Origin: Lentibacter algarum
GTDB taxonomy: Bacteria > Pseudomonadota > Alphaproteobacteria > Rhodobacterales > Rhodobacteraceae
Length of the DNA stretch: 64,000 nucleotides
Assembly (NCBI RefSeq): GCF_018860975.1
Contig: NZ_JAHKQI010000005.1
Location: forward strand, 620,001 to 684,000
Direction: 5' to 3'
Within the stretch, counting starts at the first letter, position 1. The number at the start of each line of letters is the position of its first letter. Below are positions 53,852-63,239 of this stretch, one piece after another. Under the pieces are notes generated by a model. It was given only the letters and a program-made list of their open reading frames with translations, was not told the DNA's origin and ran no database searches. A program made the position numbers and the translations under genes.

Positions 53852-55297
53852 ATGACGGCGTTGATGATTCAGGGCACAGGCTCGAATGTGGGCAAGTCGA
53901 TGTTGGTCGCTGGCCTGTGCAGGGCGGCTGTGCGGCGCGGGCTGAGCGTTGCGCCGTTTAAGCCGCAGAACATGTCTAACAACGCGGCGGTGACCGCTGA
54001 TGGCGGCGAGATAGGCCGCGCGCAGGCGTTGCAGGCGCGGGCCTGTGGGCTGGCGGCGCACACCGACATGAACCCTGTTTTGCTCAAGCCCGAGAGCGAT
54101 GTTGGCGCGCAGGTTGTCGTGCAGGGCAAGCGGTTGACCACGGCGAAGGCGCGTGAATATGCGGCTTTGAAACCCCGGTTGATGGGGGCCGTGCTAGAGA
54201 GCTTTGAGCGACTTCGCAGTGCTTACGACCTTGTTATCGTCGAGGGCGCCGGTAGCCCTGCAGAAGCGAACCTTCGTGCGGGTGACATTGCCAACATGGG
54301 CTTTGCTCAGGCGGCCAATGTGCCCGTTGTTCTCTGTGGGGACATCGACCGTGGCGGTGTGATTGCGCAGATCGTTGGCACGCAGGCGGTGATTTCTGCC
54401 GAGGATGCGGCTCTGATACAGGGCTTTATCATCAACAAGTTTCGCGGCGACCCATCTCTGTTTGATGACGGGTATAAGCTGATAGAACAACAGACCGGAT
54501 GGCGCGGCCACGGTGTTGCGCCTTGGTTTGGCGATGCTTGGAAGCTGCCTGCCGAGGACGCTTTGGATATTGCCGCGCCTGTGCGCGAGCAAGGCTTGCA
54601 TGTGGTGTGCTTGCGGCTTTCAAGGATTGCGAATTTTGATGACTTGGACCCGCTGACGCTAGAGCCGAATGTGCGGTTGACGATGCTGAATGCGGGTGAA
54701 GTTATTCCGGCGGATGCGGATGTTGTGATCATTCCGGGCAGTAAATCAACCCGCGCTGATCTGGCGTTTTTACGCGCACAGGGCTGGGATGTGGACATCA
54801 AAGCACACGTGCGGCGCGGCGGGCATGTGCTGGGCATTTGCGGCGGCTACCAGATGCTCGGATCGGTGGTTGATGACCCTGAGGGCATCGAAGGGCCGAG
54901 CGGGCAGGCTGAAGGGCTTGGCTTGCTTGACGTGAGCACGGTGATGGGCGGCAACAAGAGCTTGCGCGAGGTGCGTGCAGTTCATGCGGCGACGGGCGCG
55001 GATATGCGCGGTTACGAGATCCACATTGGCCGCACGGCAGGCGGCGATTGTGCTCGCCCTTTTGCAAGGATTGACGGGCGGGGCGAGGGCGCTGTCTCGG
55101 CTGACGGGCGCGTGGCGGGGAGCTATTTGCACGGGATGTTTACCGACGACAGTTTCCGGAGGGCGTGGCTTGCAGGGTTTGGCACGCAAGGGACAAGCGC
55201 GCGCTACGAGACGCAAATTGATGCCACGCTCGATGCTTTGGCTGATCATCTGGAAACACATCTCGATGTTGCTGGCCTGATCGGGCTGGCCCGCTAG
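53852..55297 (+). CDS. cobQ: Cobyric acid synthase
   Basis: 481 aa glutamine-dependent amidotransferase that amidates side chains b, d, e and g. The ATP-binding start [20 protein letters not shown], then [20 protein letters not shown], and the GATase nucleophile in [12 protein letters not shown] are clear. It lies 17 bases after cobO. Its stop shares a CTAG (55294-55297) with the bluB stop on the opposite strand. Confidence 0.96.
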   Translation: MTALMIQGTGSNVGKSMLVAGLCRAAVRRGLSVAPFKPQNMSNNAAVTADGGEIGRAQALQARACGLAAHTDMNPVLLKPESDVGAQVVVQGKRLTTAKAREYAALKPRLMGAVLESFERLRSAYDLVIVEGAGSPAEANLRAGDIANMGFAQAANVPVVLCGDIDRGGVIAQIVGTQAVISAEDAALIQGFIINKFRGDPSLFDDGYKLIEQQTGWRGHGVAPWFGDAWKLPAEDALDIAAPVREQGLHVVCLRLSRIANFDDLDPLTLEPNVRLTMLNAGEVIPADADVVIIPGSKSTRADLAFLRAQGWDVDIKAHVRRGGHVLGICGGYQMLGSVVDDPEGIEGPSGQAEGLGLLDVSTVMGGNKSLREVRAVHAATGADMRGYEIHIGRTAGGDCARPFARIDGRGEGAVSADGRVAGSYLHGMFTDDSFRRAWLAGFGTQGTSARYETQIDATLDALADHLETHLDVAGLIGLAR

Positions 55298-55917
55298 CGG
55301 GTTTCCCAGTTGGTGCGCGTGTTTGCCTGCCAGTCTTCACGGTGCAAAAGCGGTGTATCATCGTCAAACTCGGCCTGACCGATGCAAAGGTAGGCCGTGA
55401 ATTGCCAGCCTGCGGGTGTTTCAAACAACGCTTGCATGCGGGTCGGGTCAAGGATCGACAGCATCCCAACGCCGAGGTTGAGCGCGCGGGCTGTGAGCCA
55501 CAGGTTATAGACGGCCATCGCGGTGGATTGTTCGAGCGTTCGCGCGATGGTTTTGCGTCCGAGGCCGTGGCCTTCGCTTGGGTCAATCTCGGTAAAGATC
55601 GCCAGTTGCTCGGGGGCGTTATCTAGCCCTGCGAGTTTGAGCTTCAGGTATTTCTCTTGTTTTTCAGAGCTGTAATCGCTTGCGGCTTCTGCATTGCAGC
55701 GGCTGAACTCGTCGCGCACTTGCGCGCGCAGGGCGGGGTTTAGCACGCGGATTATGCGCCAAGGGCGGGCGTTGCCGACCGAGGGTGCGAGATCCATTGC
55801 AGCACGCAACTGGTCGAGGTGCTTAGGGCTAACGGGGGCTTGGGAAAAGTGCCGTACATCACGCCGCCACGTGAGCAGATCCTTGAGGGCATCTGCGTGT
55901 TGCTCCGTCATTTTCAT
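55294..55917 (-). CDS. bluB: 5,6-Dimethylbenzimidazole synthase BluB
   Basis: 207 aa flavin-destructase of the nitroreductase fold, making the lower ligand base from FMNH2 and O2. [20 protein letters not shown], then [15 protein letters not shown] and [20 protein letters not shown] match BluB. The ATG at 55917 overlaps the cobC stop. Its presence shows that the lower ligand is made, not scavenged. Confidence 0.95.
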   Translation of the reverse strand: MKMTEQHADALKDLLTWRRDVRHFSQAPVSPKHLDQLRAAMDLAPSVGNARPWRIIRVLNPALRAQVRDEFSRCNAEAASDYSSEKQEKYLKLKLAGLDNAPEQLAIFTEIDPSEGHGLGRKTIARTLEQSTAMAVYNLWLTARALNLGVGMLSILDPTRMQALFETPAGWQFTAYLCIGQAEFDDDTPLLHREDWQANTRTNWETR

Positions 55918-56900
55918 CGCGCTAGCGCCTGCTCTAAGCGGCGCCAGTTGCCGCTTCCGTGGGTGAGCCCGAGGCGGATCCAGCTGTTTGAGTAGGGAAA
56001 GATGCGCGACCAGATGTGATGTTTGGCAAGGTGGGATTGCGCGACTTGGGCCGAGGCAGTGGCGTAGGTGCGAAACAGGGGGCTGCCACCGATGAGTTGC
56101 CAACCCGCTGCTTGGGCGAGCGCGTCAAGGCGGGCGGCGTCTTGGGTGAGGCGTGTTACGGTTTCTTGCTGCCATGCAACGTCTGCCAAGGCCAATGCTG
56201 CGATCGACAGGGAGGGGCCGGCGACGGGCCAAGGGCCTGCGAACTCACGGAGGCGTGCAGCGATTTTCTGGGATGACAAAGCAAAGCCGACGCGGATGCC
56301 GGCGAGGCCGTAGAATTTGCCAAAGGAGCGCAGGACGATGATGTTGTCGCTATCAAGGTTTGGCGCGAGCGAGAGCTCTGGCTCAGGGTCAACAAAGCTT
56401 TCATCAACCAGCAGCAGGCCGACGTTTTGCGCGAGCGCGCGCAGCTCGGCAGGTGCATAGCGCTTGCCGTCAGGGTTGTTGGGGTTGACGACGACAGCGA
56501 GGGCAGCCCCTTGCAAGGCGCTCAGTGTCGCTGCCTCGGAAACGCGCCAGCCAGCGGCGCGCAAAGCGGCGGCATGCTCGTTATATGTCGGGGTCAAAAC
56601 GCGGGCCTCGGAGGGCGCTTGCAGGTAGGGCACCGCTTGGATCGCGCCTTGTGCACCGGCAAATGCGGTGATGCTGGCCTCTGTCCTATAGGCTTTGGTT
56701 GCGGCGGTTAGCAGTGCGTCTTGCTCGGGTTTTCGTGGCAGTGCACTCCATGCGGAAGCGGGCACATTTGGCACAGCGTAAGGCGCGGGGTTGATGCCTG
56801 TCGAAAGGTCGATCCAACCCTCAGCCGTGCCGCCATAGGCCAGCATCGCAGCGTCAAGGTTGCCGCCGTGGTCGCGCGTGGGAGTGGGTTGTTTGCTCAT
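55914..56900 (-). CDS. cobC: L-threonine-O-3-phosphate decarboxylase CobC/BluC (PLP enzyme)
   Basis: 328 aa class-I aminotransferase-fold PLP enzyme. HGGNLDAAMLAYGG at the start, VVNPNNPDGKRYAPAEL and the PLP-lysine region IIVLRSFGKFYGLAGIRVGF match the CobC/CobD decarboxylases that make (R)-1-aminopropan-2-ol O-phosphate. The neighbouring threonine kinase supplies its substrate. It starts six bases after cbiB ends. Confidence 0.92.
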   Translation of the reverse strand: MSKQPTPTRDHGGNLDAAMLAYGGTAEGWIDLSTGINPAPYAVPNVPASAWSALPRKPEQDALLTAATKAYRTEASITAFAGAQGAIQAVPYLQAPSEARVLTPTYNEHAAALRAAGWRVSEAATLSALQGAALAVVVNPNNPDGKRYAPAELRALAQNVGLLLVDESFVDPEPELSLAPNLDSDNIIVLRSFGKFYGLAGIRVGFALSSQKIAARLREFAGPWPVAGPSLSIAALALADVAWQQETVTRLTQDAARLDALAQAAGWQLIGGSPLFRTYATASAQVAQSHLAKHHIWSRIFPYSNSWIRLGLTHGSGNWRRLEQALAR

Positions 56901-56906
56901 GCCCTT

Positions 56907-57845
56907 TTAGACAAGCGAAAGTGCAAGCAATGCAAGCCCCGTCAACGCCATTGTGCGCCGGAAAAGCGACAGGCCCTGCGCAAGTGTTTGTGCCAAGGGC
57001 GGCGGAGCAGTCGGGTTGACGTAGGGCTCATCGGTGATGTGGCCATCATAACTGCGCGGGCCAGACAGCGAGACATCAAGCGCGCCTGCCATTGCCGCTT
57101 CGGGCCAGCCTGCGTTGGGCGAGCGGTGTTTATGCGCGTCTTGGCGCATGGCTTTCAAGGCAGGTTTGAAGCGGTGAAAGGAGGCGACAGCAAACAAGAA
57201 CCCAGTGATGCGGGCGGGCAGTAGGTTGACCAGATCATCGAGGAGGGCGGCGGCTTTGCCGAAGGCCTCAAAGCGCGGGGTTCGGTGGCCGATCATCGAA
57301 TCCATCGTGTTGATGGCTTTGTAGGCCGCGATACCTGGCAGGCCAAAAATGCAGCCCCAGAAAAGGGGCGCGGTGATGCCGTCAGAGGTGTTCTCGGCGA
57401 GGCTTTCGATGGCGGCGCGAGCGATACCTTGTTGATCTAGCGCTTCGGGATTGCGGCCGACGATCATCGAGACGGCTTGGCGTGCGGCTGGCAAGTCGCC
57501 TTCCAAGAGCGGCCTTGCGACGGCTTGCACGTGTTCGTGCATCGCGCGCGCGGCGATGAACGGCCAAGCGAGGATGCCGCCGACGAGGATACCGATTGCG
57601 TTTGCAGGCAGGAGAGTCTGCAGCAGGTAGGCAGGCAGGGCTGTGGCAAGAATGAGGGCTATTGTGGTGAGCACACCGCCGATGAGTTGCTGCGCTCGCA
57701 TACCCTTGTTGAGCTTTCTGTCGCAGAGATCAACCAGCCAGCCCATCCATGTGACGGGATGTTTGATGCGTTTGAATAGCCAGCTTGGCCAGCCGATGAG
57801 GGCGTCGATGAGCAGGCCGGCGAGCATCATGGCAGCGAAACTCAT
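56907..57845 (-). CDS. cobD: Adenosylcobinamide-phosphate synthase CbiB/CobD (BluD)
   Basis: 312 aa inner-membrane protein with several hydrophobic helices. LLIDALIGWPSWLFKRIKHP, then RNPEALDQQGIARAAIESLA, ENTSDGITAPLFWG and AYKAINTMDSMIGHRT are the CbiB hallmarks. It joins cobyric acid to aminopropanol phosphate. Its start overlaps the threonine-kinase stop by four bases. Naming follows the cob system; other schemes call it cbiB or bluD. Confidence 0.94.
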   Translation of the reverse strand: MSFAAMMLAGLLIDALIGWPSWLFKRIKHPVTWMGWLVDLCDRKLNKGMRAQQLIGGVLTTIALILATALPAYLLQTLLPANAIGILVGGILAWPFIAARAMHEHVQAVARPLLEGDLPAARQAVSMIVGRNPEALDQQGIARAAIESLAENTSDGITAPLFWGCIFGLPGIAAYKAINTMDSMIGHRTPRFEAFGKAAALLDDLVNLLPARITGFLFAVASFHRFKPALKAMRQDAHKHRSPNAGWPEAAMAGALDVSLSGPRSYDGHITDEPYVNPTAPPPLAQTLAQGLSLFRRTMALTGLALLALSLV

Positions 57846-58660
57846 GAGGCACCTGTTTGAAAGGCGAGTGTTGCTGTGAGGCCTGCTTCACCGAGAGCCT
57901 CAAGGCCGTGTTTGGGCGCGGCTCCGACGGGGAAGATCAGGCCGCGGGCGGAGCCTGTGTGGGCGCGGATGTGACCCAAAGCGCCGAGGGATTTGGCGAG
58001 GTCTGGTAGTGGATCGGACGTCGGACACGACGGTGTTTCAGGTGAGCGGCGAAGGGCCGTGCAGCGCTCGGATGACTGGCTGGCGATTGCGCCGAGGCTG
58101 GCGAGATCGGAGAAGTTTGCCCAGTCTTCTGCGAGCTCGCTAATGTCGGGGAAGTCTTGGTCGGTGGCGTCGGTTTGCTCGGGTGCGCCCCAGAAACCGC
58201 CGAGCACTGTGCAGGCTGGCGGACGTTTGTATTTCGCTACAATGAGGCCTTCGCGAGAGGCCCAGAGGAGGCTGTCTGCGTCGGGAAGCATGAGCGGATC
58301 ACTTGCGCCTTCGACGGCGAGGCAGCCTTTGACGAGCTGTTCTGCTTCACCGCTGAAACCAGCGTGTTTAGCGTAGGCGATGAGCGTTGCCGTTGACGCC
58401 CCCGCGCCCGCGCCGAGGGGCATATCGTAGGTGAGGTTCGGGAGGGGGACGGCTGGAATTTCGAGAGTTTCCCAGAAGGGGGCGAGTTGTTCTGGAGTAA
58501 ACACCGGACGTCTTGCCGGGCGTCTTACTGCGCGTCTTGCGGTGTCGCTTGTGCGGACATGCAGAGCAGGGCAAAGCAAGGTGACAAGCGCGACAGGCCC
58601 GTCAGGACCAAGGCGGCCCTGGAGCCATTCTCCGAAGTGACCTGCGACGCTCACCCCCAT
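57842..58660 (-). CDS. bluE: L-threonine kinase, PduX/BluE-like (GHMP family)
   Basis: 272 aa. The N-terminal SVAGHFGEWLQGRLG and the ATP-binding MPLGAGAGASTATLIAYAKH place it in the GHMP kinases, of the PduX-like branch that phosphorylates threonine for the aminopropanol linker. It sits between the phosphatase-fold gene (10-base overlap) and cbiB (4-base overlap), matching the Rhodobacter bluFEDCB order. The symbol is used by that synteny. Confidence 0.85.
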   Translation of the reverse strand: MGVSVAGHFGEWLQGRLGPDGPVALVTLLCPALHVRTSDTARRAVRRPARRPVFTPEQLAPFWETLEIPAVPLPNLTYDMPLGAGAGASTATLIAYAKHAGFSGEAEQLVKGCLAVEGASDPLMLPDADSLLWASREGLIVAKYKRPPACTVLGGFWGAPEQTDATDQDFPDISELAEDWANFSDLASLGAIASQSSERCTALRRSPETPSCPTSDPLPDLAKSLGALGHIRAHTGSARGLIFPVGAAPKHGLEALGEAGLTATLAFQTGAS

Positions 58661-59274
58661 GTTTTGTTGACCTCGATCACCGAAAATGCGCCCGTCGGGC
58701 CGACGCGCAGGCGGGTGCAGGATAGTGTGTCGACCTCAAAGGCAAGAGCCTCGCTGTGCTGCTGCATGGTGCTGGCGATTGCGGCGCGGATGACACCCGC
58801 ATGTGCAACGATTGCGACGGGGCTTTGGGCCTTTTGAGCCACTGCCGCGAGCTCGTTGAGGGCGGGGTGAACGCGCGCGCAAAGCGAGGTGAAACTCTCG
58901 CCGTTTGGTGGCGTGTAGGCCGCGAGTTGGGCGTTGGTCATGGGGCCAAGATCTGGAAGGTCTGCGTAGAGCATACCGTCGTGATCGCCGAAGTCCTGCT
59001 CCCAAAGGCGGGCGTCTTGGGCGATGCTGGCGTCGGGCCAGAGGGCCTCGGCGGTTTGGGCACAGCGTAGGGCGGGGCTTCTGACAATCTGTGTGATGCC
59101 CTCAAGAGCGCTGCGAGCGTCAGTGATTGGCGCGGCGGAAAGATCGGCCGGAGCATCGGTGCGTCCGCACAAACGTAAGCCGCCCGCTGTTGGCGCGTGC
59201 CGCAGCAAGACAAGTTGGGCTTTTTGTTCGGAGAGCCTGAGCAAACTGGTTTTCTTTCCGCTTTCCTTTTTCAA
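58651..59274 (-). CDS. bluF: Histidine phosphatase, probable alpha-ribazole-5'-phosphate phosphatase (BluF position)
   Basis: 207 aa from a TTG at 59274; a second TTG at 59247, preceded by a GGAAAG, is also possible, and no ATG is available. LVLLRHAPTAGG holds the first catalytic His (RHA form) and VAIVAHAGVIRAAIA the second. In B12 synthesis this fold removes phosphate from alpha-ribazole phosphate or adenosylcobalamin phosphate. It is 24 bases from the divergent cobP start. Confidence 0.78.
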   Translation of the reverse strand: MKKESGKKTSLLRLSEQKAQLVLLRHAPTAGGLRLCGRTDAPADLSAAPITDARSALEGITQIVRSPALRCAQTAEALWPDASIAQDARLWEQDFGDHDGMLYADLPDLGPMTNAQLAAYTPPNGESFTSLCARVHPALNELAAVAQKAQSPVAIVAHAGVIRAAIASTMQQHSEALAFEVDTLSCTRLRVGPTGAFSVIEVNKTWG

Positions 59275-59298
59275 TCAAACCTGCTTTTCCACAACGCC

Positions 59299-59820
59299 AT
59301 GGAAAAGTCGACACTGATCATAGGCGGGGCCCGATCCGGCAAATCGCAGTTGGCCGAAAAGCTGGCGCTGAAGCCTATGGGGCGGGCAGTCTACATTGCC
59401 ACAGCCGAAGCGCGCGATGAAGAAATGAGCGCGCGGATTGCCACACACCGTGCGCGGCGCGGCGACAATTGGAGCGATGTGCATGCGCCCGTTTTGCTGC
59501 CTGAAGCACTGGTTGAAACGGACGGAGATGCACCGCGATTGGTTGACTGTTTGACGCTGTGGCTGAGCAATTTGATGCTCGCTGGCGACGACTGGCGCGC
59601 GGCAACCGAGGCGCTGGTTGAGGTGCTTGCCACGCAAACTGCGGACGTGATTTTCGTAACAAATGAAGTGGGCGCAGGTATTGTGCCTGAAAACAAACTC
59701 GCACGCGATTTTCGAGATGCTGCTGGCTGGGTTAACCAGAGAGTGGCGCAAGCATCGGACACTGTTTGGCTTTGTGTCGCGGGCTACCCAGTAAAGGTAA
59801 AACCAAATGACAATATTTAG
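59299..59820 (+). CDS. cobP: Adenosylcobinamide kinase / guanylyltransferase
   Basis: 173 aa from the ATG at 59299. The P-loop LIIGGARSGKSQLAEKLAL, the guanylylated-His region ARIATHRARRGDNW and DCLTLWLSNLML, then FVTNEVGAGIVPE, are those of CobP/CobU. It phosphorylates adenosylcobinamide and converts it to the GDP form. It overlaps the next gene by 14 bases. Confidence 0.95.
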   Translation: MEKSTLIIGGARSGKSQLAEKLALKPMGRAVYIATAEARDEEMSARIATHRARRGDNWSDVHAPVLLPEALVETDGDAPRLVDCLTLWLSNLMLAGDDWRAATEALVEVLATQTADVIFVTNEVGAGIVPENKLARDFRDAAGWVNQRVAQASDTVWLCVAGYPVKVKPNDNI

Positions 59821-60823
59821 TGATATCAAGACACTCGACGGAATATCGGCGCTGTTGACGAGCTTGCCTAAAGCCAATGGAGAAGCGGCTGAAGCGGCGC
59901 GTGAGCGGCAAAATTCCCTGACAAAACCGCCTGGATCACTGGGGCGACTGGAAGATCTGGCTGTGTTCATGGCCAGCTGGCAAGGCGATGCGCGGCCTGT
60001 TTTGAACAAAGCGCAGGCGGTTGTGTTTGCTGGAAATCACGGCATTTGCGACCAGGGCGTGAACCCGTTCCCGCAGGGCGTAACCATGCAGATGGTCGCC
60101 AATTTTAGCGGTGGTGGTGCGGCGATCAATCAGCTTTGTCGTGCGGCGGGAGCCGAGCTTTCTGTTGTAGCGCTTGAGCTTGAGAACCCGACGGCAGACT
60201 TCACGCAGGGGCCAGCGATGAGCGAAGCCGAGGTGCTTGACGCGATGCGCAAGGGGGCCGAGGCGGTTGATCCGAGCGCGCAAGCCTTGACGCTTGGCGA
60301 GATGGGTATTGGCAATTCTACAATCGCGGCGGCGCTGGCCTGTGCGGGCTTTGGCGGCACGGCAGCGTCGTGGGTCGGGCGCGGCACAGGCTCTGATGAA
60401 GACGGGCAGTCGCTGAAAGCGCGGGTCATTGAAACTGGGCGCAAGCTGCATGCGGATGCGCGCGGGCTTGGCCTGTTGGCGGCCTATGGTGGGCGCGAGC
60501 AGGCGGCAATTTGCGGTGCGGTTTTGCAGGCGCGAGCGCTGTCGATTCCGGTGCTACTGGATGGCTATATTTGCACGGCGGCTGTGGTTCCTCTACACGA
60601 TATCGCCCCCGAGCTTCTGGATCATTGCATTGTGGCGCACATGAGCGCTGAAGCGGGGCATAAGCGCCTTGTTGAGCGGCTTGGTAAGGAGCCGTTGCTC
60701 AACCTTGGAATGGCGCTTGGTGAGGGGTCTGGCGCTGCCTTGGCTGTCAACGTTTTGCGCGGCGCGCTTGAGTGTCATAATGGCATGGCGACTTTCGCGG
60801 AAGCTGGTGTTTCGGAGGCATGA
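59807..60823 (+). CDS. cobU: Nicotinate-nucleotide--dimethylbenzimidazole phosphoribosyltransferase
   Basis: 338 aa. Activates dimethylbenzimidazole to alpha-ribazole phosphate. KPPGSLGRLEDLAVFMASWQ, then VVFAGNHGICDQGVNPFPQG and LGEMGIGNSTIAAAL are diagnostic, and the C-terminus ends in the usual short acidic EAGV motif. The enterobacterial name is cobT; cobU is used here to match the cobP/cobV scheme. It overlaps both neighbours. Confidence 0.95.
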   Translation: MTIFSDIKTLDGISALLTSLPKANGEAAEAARERQNSLTKPPGSLGRLEDLAVFMASWQGDARPVLNKAQAVVFAGNHGICDQGVNPFPQGVTMQMVANFSGGGAAINQLCRAAGAELSVVALELENPTADFTQGPAMSEAEVLDAMRKGAEAVDPSAQALTLGEMGIGNSTIAAALACAGFGGTAASWVGRGTGSDEDGQSLKARVIETGRKLHADARGLGLLAAYGGREQAAICGAVLQARALSIPVLLDGYICTAAVVPLHDIAPELLDHCIVAHMSAEAGHKRLVERLGKEPLLNLGMALGEGSGAALAVNVLRGALECHNGMATFAEAGVSEA

Positions 60824-61569
60824 CGCCAATGCAGGCCCGCCTCAAAGAGCTGCACATTGCGGTGATTCTGCTGACGCGTTTGCCTGCGGGGCAGGTGAGG
60901 GGTGATGTGCCGTCACTGACAGAGGCCCGATGGGCCTTTCCCTTTGTGGGGCTGCTCATCGGCTGGATTGTCTGGGCTGCATATGGGGTGCTCTTCTGGC
61001 TTGGTGCAGCACCAATGCTGGCGGCTTTGGGCGCGCTCACGGCGTTGGTTTTGCTCACCGGAGCGCTGCATGTTGACGGCTTGGCCGACTATACCGACGG
61101 GATCGGCGGCGGGCGTGACACAGCGCATCGGCTTGAGATCATGCGCGACAGTTCTATCGGTAGCTACGGGGTTGCGGCGCTGATCATTTGCCTCGGAGTT
61201 TGGGTCACGTCTATCGGCGCAATAGGAGCGCAAGCAGGCTTGCTGGCTTTTCTGATGATAGGGTTTTCGAGCCGTTACATGATGGTGCTGTTGCTTGAAG
61301 TTTTACCACCTGCCCGCGGCGACGGTATGGGCGTTCTGGCCGAAGGGCGGGCGCCAATGGCTTTGCTTCTTGGCGGGGTTGCGGCGGTGTTTTTGGCGCT
61401 GTTCTTAGGCGTTGCAGGCCTTGTGACGCTGGCGGTTATGCTGCTCGTGACGGCGCTTCTTGGCTGGCAGGCAAAGCGCTACATCGGCGGGCATACGGGC
61501 GATGTTTTGGGCGCGACTCAATTGATCAGCGAGACACTTGCTTGGGCGCTGCTTTCGGTGTTTCTCTAG
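60820..61569 (+). CDS. cobV: Adenosylcobinamide-GDP ribazoletransferase (cobalamin synthase)
   Basis: 249 aa integral membrane enzyme that joins adenosylcobinamide-GDP with alpha-ribazole (phosphate), the final assembly step. The metal motif DGLADYTDGIGGGRD and IMRDSSIGSYGVAALI are conserved, and six or so helices are evident. The start overlaps the cobU stop (ATGA). The enterobacterial name is cobS. Confidence 0.95.
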   Translation: MTPMQARLKELHIAVILLTRLPAGQVRGDVPSLTEARWAFPFVGLLIGWIVWAAYGVLFWLGAAPMLAALGALTALVLLTGALHVDGLADYTDGIGGGRDTAHRLEIMRDSSIGSYGVAALIICLGVWVTSIGAIGAQAGLLAFLMIGFSSRYMMVLLLEVLPPARGDGMGVLAEGRAPMALLLGGVAAVFLALFLGVAGLVTLAVMLLVTALLGWQAKRYIGGHTGDVLGATQLISETLAWALLSVFL

Positions 61570-61650
61570 CTGCACGATCAAGCGATCAACCTCATTGCGG
61601 CTTTCAGCAGACACTCCAACCGAAGTTGTGGAAACACGCAGGTCGCTGCC

Positions 61651-62148
61651 TCAGCTGGCTGCCGCGCTTTGTTGGGCTGCGGTGATGGCCTTTGACGAGC
61701 CGGACAGCGGGATCTGGGCGCGGTGGTTGAGGTCTTCGATCACCAGCATCTCGCCGCCGCGCAGAGGCCGCAGTTGAGAGGGCGGGATTTCGAGGAGATA
61801 GGCGAACTTGCCGTCATGCTCGACGATCTTGGCAAAGCGGTAGGTGTCGATATAGCTGCGCTTGTTGCCGGGGTAGGCGACCCAGAGGCGCAAGTCGAGC
61901 GGGCGGGTTTTCCAGAGGCCCGTTACAAACAACGTTGCATTCTTGCTGTCTTTGGAGAAGTTCACAATCGCGGTTTGGCCGCCGCGGTTGCTCGCGGCTG
62001 CAATATGTTGCGAGCCCTCAACGCGTGTTTGCCACGCGGCAGTCGCAGGTTGCGTGGCTGTTGCAGCCTCTTCCTGAGCCCCGCCTTGAGCCGCAGCGGG
62101 TGTTGCCAAAGCAAGGCATCCGGCGATGATGTAAGCAGCAATTCGCAT
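61651..62148 (-). CDS. Exported protein of unknown function
   Basis: 165 aa. A signal peptide (MRIAAYIIAGCLALATPAAA) is followed by a Gln/Ala/Thr-rich linker and a compact domain (about 45-150) with beta-like segments TAIVNFSKDSKNATLFVTGL and LRLWVAYPGNKRSYIDTYRF. It ends in an Ala/Ser/Gln tail. I see no named family. It converges with cobV (81-base gap holding no clear terminator) and is divergent from rsfS. Confidence 0.75.
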   Translation of the reverse strand: MRIAAYIIAGCLALATPAAAQGGAQEEAATATQPATAAWQTRVEGSQHIAAASNRGGQTAIVNFSKDSKNATLFVTGLWKTRPLDLRLWVAYPGNKRSYIDTYRFAKIVEHDGKFAYLLEIPPSQLRPLRGGEMLVIEDLNHRAQIPLSGSSKAITAAQQSAAAS

Positions 62149-62382
62149 AGCAGTTCCCCCTTAAGTGCTTTGTCCTTGCGTCAAAGGGATGACTTTTTCC
62201 AGCCCGTTCATAAAGTTTTAGCGGAGTTTGTCTCAAATTGGTCGCAGGAAATTGCGCGCTTGAAGCTGTCATTGAGAAGTTGCATATGCGGTGCTAGAAT
62301 CAATTTATGCTCGGCACCGGAGCTTTCGCAGGTGCGCCAGAAGGAGGGTTTACCCCTGTCACCCGACACTGCTGAGGCCACA

Positions 62383-62757
62383 ATGAGCCCACTTAAACAG
62401 AGCAAAGAGTTTGATCCATTGACCAGCGACGAGCTGCTTGCTGTGATCCTCGCCACGCTTGAAGCCGACAAAGCCGAAGATATCGTGCAGATTGATCTGC
62501 GCGGCAAGTCTTCTATGGGCGACTATATGGTCGTCTGTTCGGGGCGCTCTTCGCGGCAAGTCACGGCACTGGCCGAGAAGCTGGCCGAGAAGCTGAAGGT
62601 CGAGCACGGCCGCTTTTCCAAGATTGAGGGGAAGGGCACTGGCGACTGGGTTTTGATCGACACTGGCGATATCATTATTCATGTCTTCCGCCCTGAAGTG
62701 CGCGAGTTTTACCAGCTTGAGAAGATGTGGCTGACGCCAGACACGGCGAACAGCTAA
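62383..62757 (+). CDS. rsfS: Ribosome silencing factor RsfS
   Basis: 124 aa from the ATG at 62383 (GAGG five bases before it); the much longer open frame upstream runs antisense to the exported-protein gene and is not coding. DIVQIDLRGKSSMGDYMVVC, then RFSKIEGKGTGDWVLIDTGD and IIIHVFRPEVREFYQLEKMW are the RsfS (DUF143) core, which binds L14 and blocks subunit joining under starvation. It abuts rlmH. Confidence 0.94.
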   Translation: MSPLKQSKEFDPLTSDELLAVILATLEADKAEDIVQIDLRGKSSMGDYMVVCSGRSSRQVTALAEKLAEKLKVEHGRFSKIEGKGTGDWVLIDTGDIIIHVFRPEVREFYQLEKMWLTPDTANS

Positions 62758-63228
62758 ATGCGCGTGCATATCTGCGCTATGGGCCGGCTCAAGAGCGGGC
62801 CTGAAAAGGCGCTGATAGACGACTATGTGCAGCGCTTTGAGCGCACGGGCCGCGGGCTTGGCCTTACCGCGCTGACAATTCATGAGCTTGACGACAGAAA
62901 AGGCGGCGGCATGGAGGCCGAGGCGGCGTTGCTTGAGCGCGCTTTGCCCAAAGGCTGCGTGCTTGTTTGTTTGGACGAACGCGGCAAGCTTGAGACCTCA
63001 CCGCAGTTTGCCGAGCGGCTGGCTGGCTGGCGCGATGCCGGTTCGCAGGACGTCGCCTTTGTGATTGGCGGAGCTGACGGAATTGCACCGGGCCTGCGCG
63101 CCAAAGCCGATTTTTCTCTCAGTTTTGGCAAGATGGTCTGGCCGCATATGCTGGTGCGTGTCATGCTCAGCGAGCAACTATACCGCGCGGCGTCTATTCT
63201 CGCCGGTGCGCCGTATCACAGGACTTAA
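62758..63228 (+). CDS. rlmH: 23S rRNA pseudouridine-1915 N3-methyltransferase
   Basis: 156 aa SPOUT methyltransferase. The C-terminal knot appears as VAFVIGGADGIAPGLRAKAD, then SFGKMVWPHMLVRVMLSEQL. Its ATG directly follows the rsfS stop, the usual rsfS-rlmH pair. Length is normal. Confidence 0.95.
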   Translation: MRVHICAMGRLKSGPEKALIDDYVQRFERTGRGLGLTALTIHELDDRKGGGMEAEAALLERALPKGCVLVCLDERGKLETSPQFAERLAGWRDAGSQDVAFVIGGADGIAPGLRAKADFSLSFGKMVWPHMLVRVMLSEQLYRAASILAGAPYHRT

Positions 63229-63239
63229 GGACCAGAGCG

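Noticed and set aside
61723-62382. Long N-terminal extension of rsfS
   Set aside because: The extension runs antisense to the exported-protein gene and is not RsfS-like; the start at 62383 gives the normal length.
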